From JAWLBM01 sp041687675 (GTDB lineage Bacteria; Pseudomonadota; Alphaproteobacteria; Rhizobiales; Pleomorphomonadaceae), in contig JAWLBM010000062.1 of the NCBI GenBank assembly GCA_041687675.1, positions 1-18,472 of the forward strand: DNA of 18,472 nt, read 5' to 3'. Below are positions 6,709-13,412 of the stretch, one piece after another (position 1 is the first letter of the stretch; every line of letters starts with the position of its first letter). The translations under genes and the position numbers were made by a program. The notes under the pieces are model-generated. The model was given only the letters and a program-made list of their open reading frames with translations, was not told where the DNA came from and ran no database searches.

Positions 6709-6918
6709 TTAGGCTTGCCCGGCGGACATCCGGTCGAGCAGGTCACGTAGCGTCACATAGCGGCGGCCGTTAAGGATGCCGTAGGTCGGCACCAGGCCGT
6801 TCCGGGCCGCCCGCTGGATCTTGTAGTAGGGAATGCCGAGCGCGTCGGCGGCTTCCTTAAAGGTCCGCAGGCGGTCGAGCGGGTCTAGGCTCGGGGGGGC
6901 GGGCTTGCTTTCAGTCAC
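6709..6918 (-). CDS. Excisionase/AlpA-type helix-turn-helix protein (69 aa)
   Basis: A small winged-HTH protein of the MerR/excisionase type. The helix-turn-helix is in TFKEAADALGIPYYKIQR, followed by a wing-like segment (NGLVPTYGILNGRRYVTLRDL) that typically ends in a short helix, here LLDRMSAG. I chose the GTG at 6918 because GGAGG lies five bases upstream; a TTG at 6945 has no such signal. In P4-like satellites and PICIs, proteins of this kind (AlpA, Xis) switch on integrase or excision and early genes. Here it heads the leftward gene set and diverges from the 184-aa gene. The assignment to the HTH fold is good; AlpA versus Xis cannot be told apart from sequence alone. Confidence 0.8.
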   Translation of the reverse strand: MTESKPAPPSLDPLDRLRTFKEAADALGIPYYKIQRAARNGLVPTYGILNGRRYVTLRDLLDRMSAGQA

Positions 6919-7010
6919 TTGCACCTCCGTCGTCTGGAGGCCCAACCATCTAGCGGATATTCTCGGCGCGCGGTGGGTAAAAACTGGCTTGATTTTCCTG
7001 GGGTGCGGAT
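6919..7010. promoter_or_regulatory. Divergent control region of the element
   Basis: Ninety-two bases separate the starts of the leftward HTH gene and the rightward 184-aa gene, so both promoters should lie here. The octamer GCGGATAT occurs at 6953-6960 and again at 7005-7012, overlapping the rightward start. It is found again at 1793-1800, upstream of the membrane-protein gene. I see no convincing consensus -35/-10 pair. An AT-richer patch (6978-6999) may include one. Confidence 0.35.
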
Positions 7011-7565
7011 ATGGAACGAGAGGACGACGGGGGTGCCCTGACGCCGGGGCGATCTGCCTCGGACAAGCTCCTTCTGGCGATCATCGATGCTAATCCAGTG
7101 GAGGGATCCGAGAGATTGTCGAACCTGCGACGCCGTAATCTGCGCCAGAGGCGGCTGCAGGACGCCAGAAAAGCGCTGTTCGGGGAGGGCAAGGAGGGCC
7201 GTCCGGTCGTTTCTGAGCGCCACGTTCTGCGGTGGATGGGCTCACAACGCTACGCCGAGCTGGCAAAGAAGAGTATGGTCGAGCTCGGGTTTGAGGAGAA
7301 ATACGGCAACATTGACGAGGTCTCTCTTCGCGAGCTCGCTCACAGAGCCGCGCAAAAGTTTTACCCGGGTCAGTCAGGCGTGGAGGAGCGCCTTCGCAAG
7401 AAGTTTGCCGAGCAGCAGGACATTTGGATCAATGCCGCTATCTACTACGACGACCTTGATGATCTATCGGACCTCCATGTCCTAGTGAAGCTACAGCCGC
7501 TCCTTGAGCGGTTGGGAGTCCGCACGAATCTAGACGCCATCGAGGACTGGACTCCTGGAAACTGA
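7011..7565 (+). CDS. Hypothetical protein (184 aa), divergent gene of the element
   Basis: No family recognised. The ATG at 7011 follows a weak purine-rich stretch (GGGGTG). The protein is charged, soluble and largely helical by appearance. It has a basic region at about residues 35-55 (NLRRRNLRQRRLQDARK) that could contact nucleic acid, a middle part with SERHVLRWMGSQRYAELAKK, and an acidic C-terminus (IYYDDLDDLSDLHVLVKLQP). It is the only rightward gene of the element and diverges from the HTH gene, the position usually held by the repressor or an early regulator. No canonical HTH is evident, so a regulator role is only positional inference. Its TGA stop is followed immediately, in the same frame, by a methyltransferase fragment, which marks the probable element boundary. 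Confidence 0.7.
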   Translation: MEREDDGGALTPGRSASDKLLLAIIDANPVEGSERLSNLRRRNLRQRRLQDARKALFGEGKEGRPVVSERHVLRWMGSQRYAELAKKSMVELGFEEKYGNIDEVSLRELAHRAAQKFYPGQSGVEERLRKKFAEQQDIWINAAIYYDDLDDLSDLHVLVKLQPLLERLGVRTNLDAIEDWTPGN

Positions 7566-7715
7566 TTCGTCGATCTCCGCGCCATCTACGAGCGCCACGC
7601 CGCCTCATTCGATCGGCACCGCAGCCGCGCGTTGTTCGAACGCCGCTTGCTCGACCGCCTGATCGCGCGGACCCGGCCCGGCGACACCATCCTGGACGTC
7701 GGGTGCGGGAGCGGC
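7566..7715 (+). pseudogene. Truncated SAM-dependent methyltransferase, N-terminal fragment
   Basis: The frame reads VDLRAIYERHAASFDRHRS, then LFERRLLDRLIARTRPGD, then ILDVGCGSG. This is the start of a class I SAM methyltransferase up to motif I (the SAM-binding glycine loop). There is no start codon: the codon before is the TGA of the 184-aa gene. Similarity to the family stops right after GCGSG; the frame then runs on into unrelated sequence shared with the next gene. Both ends are therefore lost, and the fragment looks like the host side of an insertion or deletion junction. Confidence 0.7.
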
Positions 7716-7762
7716 TGGCCGTCGGCCGTGAAACGCGGTCCATGTAGGTGCGTTTCCTCCGA

Positions 7763-8638
7763 ATGTTCGATGGTTTTGAACTGGACTTCATCGAGCTTCC
7801 GGAGGCGAGCTTCCGCGTCAGGCACGGCGGCAATGGCCCGCCGGTGCTTCTTCTGCACGGCCATCCGCGGACGCATGCGACTTGGAATCGGGTCGCGCCG
7901 CTGCTGGCGGATCACCACACGGTCGTCTGCCCGGATCTTCCCGGATTCGGTCAATCGTCCATTCCCGCTGACGCGCCTGACCATGGCCTTTCGTCCAAGC
8001 GGGTGAAAGCCCGCCATTGCGTTGCCCTGATGCGTCGCCTCGGCCACGAGCGCTTCGCCGTCGTGGGCCACGACCGCGGCAGCTACACCGCTTTCCGGAT
8101 GGCAATGGACAACCCGTCGGTCATCACAAGGCTGGTCGTCCTGGACGGCGTGCCGATCGCCGAGGCCCTGGACAGGTGCGGCGAGGAGTTTGCGCGGCGG
8201 TGGTGGCACTGGTTCTTCTACGCGCAACCCGAGAAGCCGGAACGGGCCATCTTGGCTGACCCGCTCGGCTGGTACGGCGGCTCACCGGAGCAGATGGGCG
8301 CCGAGGCCTACGCCGACTTCGCCGCTGCTGTCCAGGAGCCGTCCGTTATCCACGGCATGCTCGAGGACTACCGGGCCGGACTCACCGTCGACCGCCACCA
8401 TGATGCAGAGGACCGGCGCCTGGGCCGTCGCGTTGAGTGTCCTACGCTGGTGATGTGGTCACGTCGCGATGACCTCGAAGCGCTATATGGCGATGTGCTC
8501 GGGGTCTGGCGTCCATGGACCACCACCTTATCCGGAAGGGCCATCGACAGCGGACACCAAATGGCCGAAGACGCGCCGGACGCGTTGGCGGCAGAGCTTC
8601 TTCGGTTCCTCTCCGGAGCGCCGGCGGATCGACAGTAG
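7763..8638 (+). CDS. Alpha/beta hydrolase, haloacetate dehalogenase-like (291 aa)
   Basis: A cytoplasmic alpha/beta-hydrolase close in pattern to fluoroacetate/haloacetate dehalogenases and epoxide hydrolases. Oxyanion-hole motif LLLHGHPRTHATW (about 29-41), nucleophile Asp104 in VVGHDRGS, acid Asp128 in VVLDGVP, cap-domain His149-Trp150 in WWHWFFYAQP (the halide-binding pair in fluoroacetate dehalogenase), and catalytic His265 in IDSGHQMAEDAP. The second carboxylate-binding arginine expected in HDRGxR is replaced by tyrosine (HDRGSY), so the substrate may differ from fluoroacetate. The ATG at 7763 (MFDGFELDF) is chosen because the family usually starts this way; a GTG at 7748 would add five residues. 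Neither has a good ribosome-binding site, and the upstream promoter may have been altered by the junction. It is not linked to a pathway here. Confidence 0.85.
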   Translation: MFDGFELDFIELPEASFRVRHGGNGPPVLLLHGHPRTHATWNRVAPLLADHHTVVCPDLPGFGQSSIPADAPDHGLSSKRVKARHCVALMRRLGHERFAVVGHDRGSYTAFRMAMDNPSVITRLVVLDGVPIAEALDRCGEEFARRWWHWFFYAQPEKPERAILADPLGWYGGSPEQMGAEAYADFAAAVQEPSVIHGMLEDYRAGLTVDRHHDAEDRRLGRRVECPTLVMWSRRDDLEALYGDVLGVWRPWTTTLSGRAIDSGHQMAEDAPDALAAELLRFLSGAPADRQ

Positions 8639-8988
8639 ATCCTGACGTTGGCGGGAGGGGATCGGCTGCCACTCGGTCCTGTTTGCCGTCCGGTGACGGC
8701 GTGACGGCGGTGACGGCGCGTCAGGACCCCCGCGGACCGGGGTCACAGGGGGAGGGGGAGGCCTCGCGCGCGGGCGCGCTCATATGGAGGCCGGGAGGCG
8801 GTGCGCAGGTATAGTTAAGAGTGATGGGTAATCGCTGTCCCCCTCCCCACCTTCCTCGCCGCCGCGTGAGGGCCGACTCCGGCGATCCCTTGGGAGGATC
8901 GTTTTGTGTCTGGACGTGACCATAGACTGGAGCCACCCGGCGACGTTCGGCGCTTCGAGTTAATAAACGGGGCGCTCGGCAGGCTGCG
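8639..8988. other. 350-bp intergenic stretch without a gene
   Basis: I see no coding region. It contains three close GTGACGGC repeats (8694-8718) and an inverted pair TCCTGACG/CGTCAGGA (8641-8648 and 8720-8727). It also contains a mixed-GC segment (about 8810-8970) with TAGTTAAGAG and GTTAATAAACGG. Part of it may be decayed insertion-sequence DNA, as an IS66 fragment follows. Confidence 0.4.
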
Positions 8989-9089
8989 GTGGACGGTGGC
9001 AAGGAGCACCGCGCGATTCGCCAGGAGAAGACCCGCACGCTCACTGACGCCCTCGACCCGAGCTACGCGAGAAGCTCGCCCTGATCAGC
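8989..9089 (+). pseudogene. IS66-family transposase remnant with a frameshift
   Basis: One frame reads KEHRAIRQEKTRTLTDALDP. After about 9060 the reading frame shifts and continues LREKLALIS. Joined, these match the C-terminal region of IS66 transposases, where RQEKTRPLVDAL is followed by WLREKLALIS. A one-base deletion near 9061 (where TGG for tryptophan is expected) accounts for the shift. The rest of the transposase, the accessory orfs and terminal inverted repeats are not visible, so this is a dead fragment. Confidence 0.65.
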
Positions 9090-9175
9090 CTGAGGAGAAA
9101 TCCGCCGGGAGGGAAGTCGCCCACGCCAGCCCACGTACTTGGCTCGCTGCCTGATGTATGTCGAGCCGCCGTCGA

Positions 9176-9204
9176 GATCGTGCCGCCTTGCGAGCGGCAC
9201 GATC
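9176..9204 (-). terminator. Hairpin downstream of the orphan binding-protein gene
   Basis: GATCGTGCCGC and GCGGCACGATC form an 11-bp perfect stem with a 7-base loop. It lies 21 bases past the stop codon at 9226 on the minus strand. There is no U-tract, but the stem is strong enough to block 3' exonucleases or assist termination. Its place directly after the binding-protein gene argues that no permease gene follows in the transcript. Confidence 0.55.
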
Positions 9205-9225
9205 CCGAAGGTCGTTAGGCAAGTT

Positions 9226-10845
9226 CTACTGCGCGTCCTTCGCGTACAGATATTCGTACCAGATCGGGATATGAACCGGCGATACAAAGTAGACATCATC
9301 ACCAGCAATCCTGTCGGAATGCATGAGGACGCCCTTGTCATTGAAGATCGGCACCCAAGGTGCGTCCTTCATGACGTCAACGAATATATTGCGCCACATC
9401 TCGATCCGCTCTGATCCAAGGGAGGGGTCTACCATTGCATCGGCCGCCGACCCGCGCTCATCAAGGGCCTCGTTACAATACTTCGCCCAGTTCCAACCTC
9501 CCGGCACCGCACCTCCGCAGCTCAGTATCGGCCAATAGAAGCCGGACGGGTCAGGAAAGTCGGAGATCCATGCCATGCCGCCAGACCACAACATCGGAGC
9601 GTTGCCCTGCCCGCCGGTGTCGATGACGACAGACTGAGAAAGGGAATTGACGGCTGCCTCGATCCCCACAGCCGCCAAATCCTGCTGGATCGCCTGCGCT
9701 ATACGCGGATTGGGGTCCACGTTCATCGCATACAACTCGGTTTGGAAGCCATCCGGGAAGCCCGCCTCAGCTAGGAGAGCCTTCGCCTGCTCCGGATCGT
9801 AGGGATATCCCTCATAGTCCTCGGCGTATCCGGGCATGAGCGGCGGGAGGGGTTGATCGGCGGGCGCCGCGCGATTGTTGATGATCCGGACGATCCGATC
9901 CTTGTTGATCGCCATGTTCACGGCTTGGCGAACCTTCAGGTTATCGAAAGGCGGTTTCGTTACATTGAGTGTAAGGTATCCAGTCTGCAGCTGATCGCTG
10001 AGCACGACCAGATCCTTGGTATCCTCGCTGGTTGTCGCATCCAGGTACTGCGCCGGCGGTATACCGTCACCGGCGATGTCAACTTCGCCGCTCTTCAGAC
10101 GTAGGACCGCGATGTTCGGATCCTGTCCGATCTCAAAGACGATCCGGTCGAGATAGGGAACGCCCTGCTTGAAGTAGTCCTGGTTCCGCTCGAAAACGAT
10201 TCGCTGCCCAGATGTCCACTCGGTCATCTTGAAAGCACCCGTTCCAACCGGGTTGTGACCGAAATCGTCCCCCCATTTCTCCACTTCCTCCTTCGGTACG
10301 ATGGAGCCGAAGTGCATCGCAAGAACGTTGAGGAAGGGAGCGGTGGGTCGAGACATTCGAATGACCACAGTGCGGTCGTCGGGTGTCTCGACGCCGCTTA
10401 GACCAGGAGCAGTTCCAGCAGCGAACTCGTCAAAACCGGCGATTGGGCTGAAGTACCCCTGGCCAGGACTCTGCGTAGCGGGGTTCGCGAGGCGCTCCAG
10501 CGTGTACTTGACATCAGCGCTGGTCAGTTCGCGTCCGTTATGGAATGTGACCCCATCCCGGAGCTTAAAGGTGTAGCTCAGCCCGTCCGGTGCGACCTCG
10601 ACGCTTTCCGCGAGGTCGGGCGTAAGCTTCGTGGTCCCTGGCTCGTAATCCATCAGGCCGTCGAAGAGCGCCTGCATCATCGACGGATTTTGCCAGTCGT
10701 AACCAATCGCTGGGTCGAGAGTGGTGATGTCGTCCTGGTAAGTCACCGTCATCGTGCCGCCCTGCTTGGGTTGTTCGGCCCATACAGAACTTGTGTAGAT
10801 TAGGACTAGGGACGCCGAAACCGCGCTCAAAGCTGTCTGTTTCAT
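9226..10845 (-). CDS. ABC transporter substrate-binding protein, family 5 (peptide/nickel type, 539 aa)
   Basis: A periplasmic binding protein of the DppA/OppA/NikA type (SBP_bac_5). The signal peptide (about 1-23) likely cleaves after VWA. The mature protein carries family hallmarks: ITTLDPA near the N-terminus, MMQALFDGLMDYE, LTPDLAESVEVAPDGLSYTF with KLRDGVTFHNGRELTSADV, GTGAFKMTEW, VRQAVNMAINKDRI, and YPYDPEQAKALLAEAGFPDG. Length is normal. The ATG at 10845 has GGGAGG about 7 bases upstream; an upstream in-frame start at 10869 lacks this. It follows the GntR gene in the same direction after 97 bases, so that regulator probably controls it. No permease or ATPase gene of this family is present; a hairpin and IS66 debris follow. 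It may work with a transporter encoded elsewhere or be a relic of a truncated operon. Confidence 0.93.
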   Translation of the reverse strand: MKQTALSAVSASLVLIYTSSVWAEQPKQGGTMTVTYQDDITTLDPAIGYDWQNPSMMQALFDGLMDYEPGTTKLTPDLAESVEVAPDGLSYTFKLRDGVTFHNGRELTSADVKYTLERLANPATQSPGQGYFSPIAGFDEFAAGTAPGLSGVETPDDRTVVIRMSRPTAPFLNVLAMHFGSIVPKEEVEKWGDDFGHNPVGTGAFKMTEWTSGQRIVFERNQDYFKQGVPYLDRIVFEIGQDPNIAVLRLKSGEVDIAGDGIPPAQYLDATTSEDTKDLVVLSDQLQTGYLTLNVTKPPFDNLKVRQAVNMAINKDRIVRIINNRAAPADQPLPPLMPGYAEDYEGYPYDPEQAKALLAEAGFPDGFQTELYAMNVDPNPRIAQAIQQDLAAVGIEAAVNSLSQSVVIDTGGQGNAPMLWSGGMAWISDFPDPSGFYWPILSCGGAVPGGWNWAKYCNEALDERGSAADAMVDPSLGSERIEMWRNIFVDVMKDAPWVPIFNDKGVLMHSDRIAGDDVYFVSPVHIPIWYEYLYAKDAQ

Positions 10846-10942
10846 TTCGCTTCCTCCCTTTATCCCCACCCTTAAGATTGGCGGCTGTGCCGACCCACCG
10901 AGCAGGAGCCACTCGCAGGGAGCCTCCTAACTCAAACGCTAC

Positions 10943-11677
10943 CTAACGCGAGGCCCCTACGTAATTGCTGCGGCCGGGACCAACGCCGGCCGAACCGGTG
11001 GTTGTCTTCTGCAGATCGATGAAGGCCACCAGCGTCGTCCCGGCGTTGAGGATGTGCTGGCGGGTGAGTTCGGCCGCCGCGGCGGCGTCGCGCCGGGCGC
11101 AGGCGTCCATGATCGCTTGGTGATCGGTCCGGGCGCGCTCCATGCCCGAGGTGAGCTTCAGCTGGCTGCGCACGTAGCGCTCCACCCGGTCCATGGCGTT
11201 CCGCACCACCGAGAGGTGGTACGGCATCCCGGAGTGGCTGTAGAGCGACCAGTGGAAGTCGCGGTTGAGCTCGCCCCAGCGGGCCGCGTCGGTGCCGGCG
11301 GCGAAGGCGTCGCAGGCACGCTGCGCGCGCGAAAGGTCCGCGGCCGACATCCGCGGCACCGCCCGCTCCACCACCACCGGCTCCAGCACCGCCCGGAACT
11401 CGAAGATCTCCGAGATCTCGTCCGGCGACATCGAGGCGACCACCATGCCCTTGTAGCGAGCGGAGGCGGCGAGGCCGTGCGCCTCGAGCCGGCCGAGTGC
11501 TTCGCGCACAGGGATGCGGCTAACGTTGAACATGCGAGCGATGCTGTCCTGGCGAAGCACCTGCCCCTCGGCCAGGCGCCCGCTGACGATGGCGTCCCGC
11601 AGCGCGTCGTAGATCAACTCCGAGGAGGAGGCCGTCCGGCTCAAATCAACCGCTTCGAAGGCCAAATCTTCCGGCAT
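10943..11677 (-). CDS. GntR-family transcriptional regulator, FCD subfamily (244 aa)
   Basis: The N-terminal winged helix spans about 19-80, with the recognition helix in IARMFNVSRIPVREALGRLE (46-65). The all-helical FCD ligand domain (about 85-225) has the likely metal-binding residues in NRDFHWSL (138-145), His186 in DHQAIMDA and His208 in RQHIL. FCD regulators usually respond to small carboxylates or sugar acids and repress adjacent catabolic or transport genes. The ATG at 11677 (MPEDLAFEAV) has AGGA five bases upstream; an ATG two codons earlier is possible, and the frame extending to 12541 is not coding. It is followed by the orphan binding-protein gene. A palindrome about 60 bases upstream is a candidate for self-control. 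Confidence 0.92.
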   Translation of the reverse strand: MPEDLAFEAVDLSRTASSSELIYDALRDAIVSGRLAEGQVLRQDSIARMFNVSRIPVREALGRLEAHGLAASARYKGMVVASMSPDEISEIFEFRAVLEPVVVERAVPRMSAADLSRAQRACDAFAAGTDAARWGELNRDFHWSLYSHSGMPYHLSVVRNAMDRVERYVRSQLKLTSGMERARTDHQAIMDACARRDAAAAAELTRQHILNAGTTLVAFIDLQKTTTGSAGVGPGRSNYVGASR

Positions 11678-11733
11678 CGGCATCCTGCGGCGCGTGCTAC
11701 TCGCGACGTCCCAGCGGATTGTGGATACAGAAT

Positions 11734-11752
11734 ATTGGATATTGGATCCAAC
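11734..11752. promoter_or_regulatory. Candidate GntR operator
   Basis: ATTGGAT is followed directly by ATTGGATCCAA, which contains the 10-bp perfect palindrome TTGGATCCAA (11742-11751). It lies about 60-75 bases upstream of the GntR start, in an AT-rich patch of an otherwise GC-rich region. Short ATTGG...CCAAT-type palindromes are common operators of FadR/FCD-class GntR proteins, so autoregulation is likely. The tandem half-site may allow two dimers or represent overlap with the promoter. Confidence 0.5.
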
Positions 11753-11796
11753 GGCGGGCCTTTGCAACCCTTGATTCTCATGCTTGTGGTGGTGCA

Positions 11797-11970
11797 GTCG
11801 CGCTGCCCAGGGACATGGTAGATGCGCTCGCCGCGCACCGAGACGTTGCCCTTGATCGCGCAGCCGGCGAGCGGAAACGCGAGCTCGGCCGCGGCCACTC
11901 CGACGATCCCGCCCGCGAAAATTGCGAACGAGCTGCCGAGCGTCCAACGGAGCCCGGCAGTTCCGCCGGT
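11797..11970 (-). pseudogene. Broken thermonuclease/sunset-type motif gene, copy A
   Basis: On the minus strand a hydrophobic segment (LGSSFAIFAGGIVGVAAAEL) leads into AGCAIKGNVSVRGERIYHVP followed by GQRD. The C-x-IKGN...GERIYHxPG pattern is typical of the C-terminal motif of small secreted thermonuclease-like or sunset-domain proteins. The expected continuation (a YYxxTxI-type segment and WFCSEAEA) is missing, as the frame runs into unrelated sequence. No good start codon is seen upstream. Related to copy B at 12449-12537. Confidence 0.5.
11819..11846. repeat. 28-bp direct repeat, copy A
   Basis: Identical to 12467-12494. Similarity continues at about 85-88% for roughly 40 further bases. 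Together the two copies bracket the NTF2-like gene in direct orientation, 648 bp apart. Confidence 0.75.
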
Positions 11971-12043
11971 TGATTCCCGCGTAACCGGTTGCGGAACCCC
12001 GCGGCGAGGGCGCAGACTGGCGGTGCGTCACGGGGAGCCGAAA

Positions 12044-12424
12044 ATGCCTGAAATTCGAGAGAAACTCGTCGGGCTGTGCGACGCCTTCAATGCGCACGAC
12101 CTCGATCGGATCATGGGTTTCTTCGCCGACCAATGCATCCTTGAGATGCCCCGGGGACCGCACCCATGGGGCGCGCGGTTCGAGGGAAAGCAGGCCGTGC
12201 GCGGGGGTCTTGCGAAAAGGTTCGAAGGACTGCCCGACGTTCACTACGGCCACGAGGAGCACTTCGTGGACGAGGCGCGACAGACCGGCGTGTCGAAATG
12301 GACCCTCACCGGCACCACGAGTGAAGGGCAGCGTCTGGAAGTCAGGGGGTGCGACTTCTACACTTTCCAGGAAGGCCTGGTCACCCGAAAGGACTCTTAC
12401 TGGAAGTTCGTCGAGACCAATTGA
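12044..12424 (+). CDS. NTF2-like / SnoaL-like small protein (126 aa)
   Basis: A compact alpha+beta cone protein of the SnoaL/NTF2-like class. The N-terminal helix pair is followed by the typical FNAHDLDRIMGFFADQCILE segment (about 15-34). Beta strands include VSKWTLTGTT and EVRGCDFYTFQEGLVTRKDS, and the protein ends SYWKFVETN. Length fits single-domain members. The ATG at 12044 follows GGGGAG at 7 bases. Family members act as small isomerases, hydrolases or ligand-binding proteins, so no specific reaction can be given. It is isolated: plus strand between minus-strand neighbours, and flanked by two damaged copies of another gene's motif (28-bp direct repeats), which suggests it arrived by a recombination event. 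Confidence 0.85.
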   Translation: MPEIREKLVGLCDAFNAHDLDRIMGFFADQCILEMPRGPHPWGARFEGKQAVRGGLAKRFEGLPDVHYGHEEHFVDEARQTGVSKWTLTGTTSEGQRLEVRGCDFYTFQEGLVTRKDSYWKFVETN

Positions 12425-12448
12425 GTGACCCGTTGCCGTCGAGGCCTC

Positions 12449-12537
12449 CTTCCCCCGGCCAGGTAATAGATGCGCTCGCCGCGCACCGAGACGTCGCCCT
12501 TGACCGTGCAGCCGGTGAGGGGAAGGGCGAGCTGCGT
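12449..12537 (-). pseudogene. Broken thermonuclease/sunset-type motif gene, copy B
   Basis: On the minus strand the frame reads QLALPLTGCTVKGDVSVRGE then RIYYLAGG. This matches copy A residue for residue over the CxxKGxVSVRGERIY core. There is no N-terminal hydrophobic part, start codon or normal C-terminus. It lies between the NTF2-like stop and the end of the ABC permease gene. Confidence 0.5.
12467..12494. repeat. 28-bp direct repeat, copy B
   Basis: Identical to 11819-11846. It is part of the second motif fragment. Confidence 0.75.
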
Positions 12538-12545
12538 TCAAGGAA

Positions 12546-13412
12546 TCAACGACCGACCTGGCTCAACACGTCTGCCCTGAGGAAACGCTCAATGACCAGC
12601 ATGAAGAGCACCGAGGGAACGAGGAGTATCAGCGCGGTGATCGAGGCGATCTGGTAGTTGCCGCCCATACTCGCACTGTAGAGCAGAAGCGGCAGTGTCG
12701 AGACCTGCGGCACGCCGACAAAAAAGGTGCCGGTGAACTCGTCTAGCGATTCCAGGAAGACGAAGATTGCGCTCGCTAGGATGCCGGGCGCTGCAAGCGG
12801 CAGCGTCACCGTGACGAAGGTGCGCAGCCGGGACGCGCCGAGGTTGCGCGCTGCGAGTTCCAGGTCGCGGTCCACCGAGGCGAAGGCCGCCGTTGCGATC
12901 CACACCGTGTAGACCAGACCGTGGGCCGTATGCACAGCGACAACTCCGGGAATGGTGCCGGTCAACCCGAAGGAGTAGAAGATCTTGGCGACGTTGATGT
13001 AGATCGCCACCGACGGGAACGCCTGAGGCATCAGGAACAGCACCATGATCAGCGTCCGACCCGGCAGCCGGAGCCGGGCCAGCGCGTACCCCGCCGGAAT
13101 CGAGAGGGCGAGTGCCAGGACGACCACGAGGAGCGCAATCACGATCGACGTGGTCAGCGAAGCCATGGCATCGCCGGTCGGCCGAAACACGGCTTCCCAG
13201 TACTTGAATCCCCAGGTGACCGGCAGCTTGTATGGGGCGTACCATCGCTCGGCGAAGGACCACAGTACGAGGTTCAGGATGGGGCCCAGCAGGAGGAACG
13301 CGAACAAGCCGATTGCCGCGGCCTGCAACACGACGCTCCCGCTATGCGAGAGCCGCGATAGAACCGTTCCTTTCGCCCTAGGGCGACGGACCAGCGTCGC
13401 CGGGGCCGTCAC
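12546..13412 (-). CDS. ABC transporter permease, second subunit (288 aa)
   Basis: An inner-membrane permease of the PotC/PhnV-like (binding-protein-dependent) class. Six hydrophobic segments can be traced, starting with VVLQAAAIGLFAFLLLGPIL (about 27-46). The cytoplasmic EAA loop, which docks on the ATPase, reads ELAARNLGASRLRTFVTVTL. The GTG at 13412 overlaps the TGA stop of the upstream permease (GTGA) and has GAGG about 7 bases upstream, so translation is coupled and the two subunits are probably made in equal amounts. Frames extending to 13904 overlap the first permease and are not real. It is the last gene of the operon. Confidence 0.93.
   Translation of the reverse strand: MTAPATLVRRPRAKGTVLSRLSHSGSVVLQAAAIGLFAFLLLGPILNLVLWSFAERWYAPYKLPVTWGFKYWEAVFRPTGDAMASLTTSIVIALLVVVLALALSIPAGYALARLRLPGRTLIMVLFLMPQAFPSVAIYINVAKIFYSFGLTGTIPGVVAVHTAHGLVYTVWIATAAFASVDRDLELAARNLGASRLRTFVTVTLPLAAPGILASAIFVFLESLDEFTGTFFVGVPQVSTLPLLLYSASMGGNYQIASITALILLVPSVLFMLVIERFLRADVLSQVGR

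Noticed and set aside
7632..8006. 124-aa frame combining the methyltransferase fragment with downstream sequence
   Set aside because: Only the first part resembles a methyltransferase; after motif I it is the out-of-frame hydrolase gene, so it is not a functional protein.
9063..9341. 92-aa minus-strand frame over the hairpin and the binding-protein 3' end
   Set aside because: Overlaps the real gene in another frame and spans the terminator-like hairpin; no recognisable product.
11678..12541. N-terminal extension of the GntR frame to 12541
   Set aside because: The extension is antisense to the NTF2-like gene and contains no regulator sequence; a proper start with ribosome-binding site exists at 11677.
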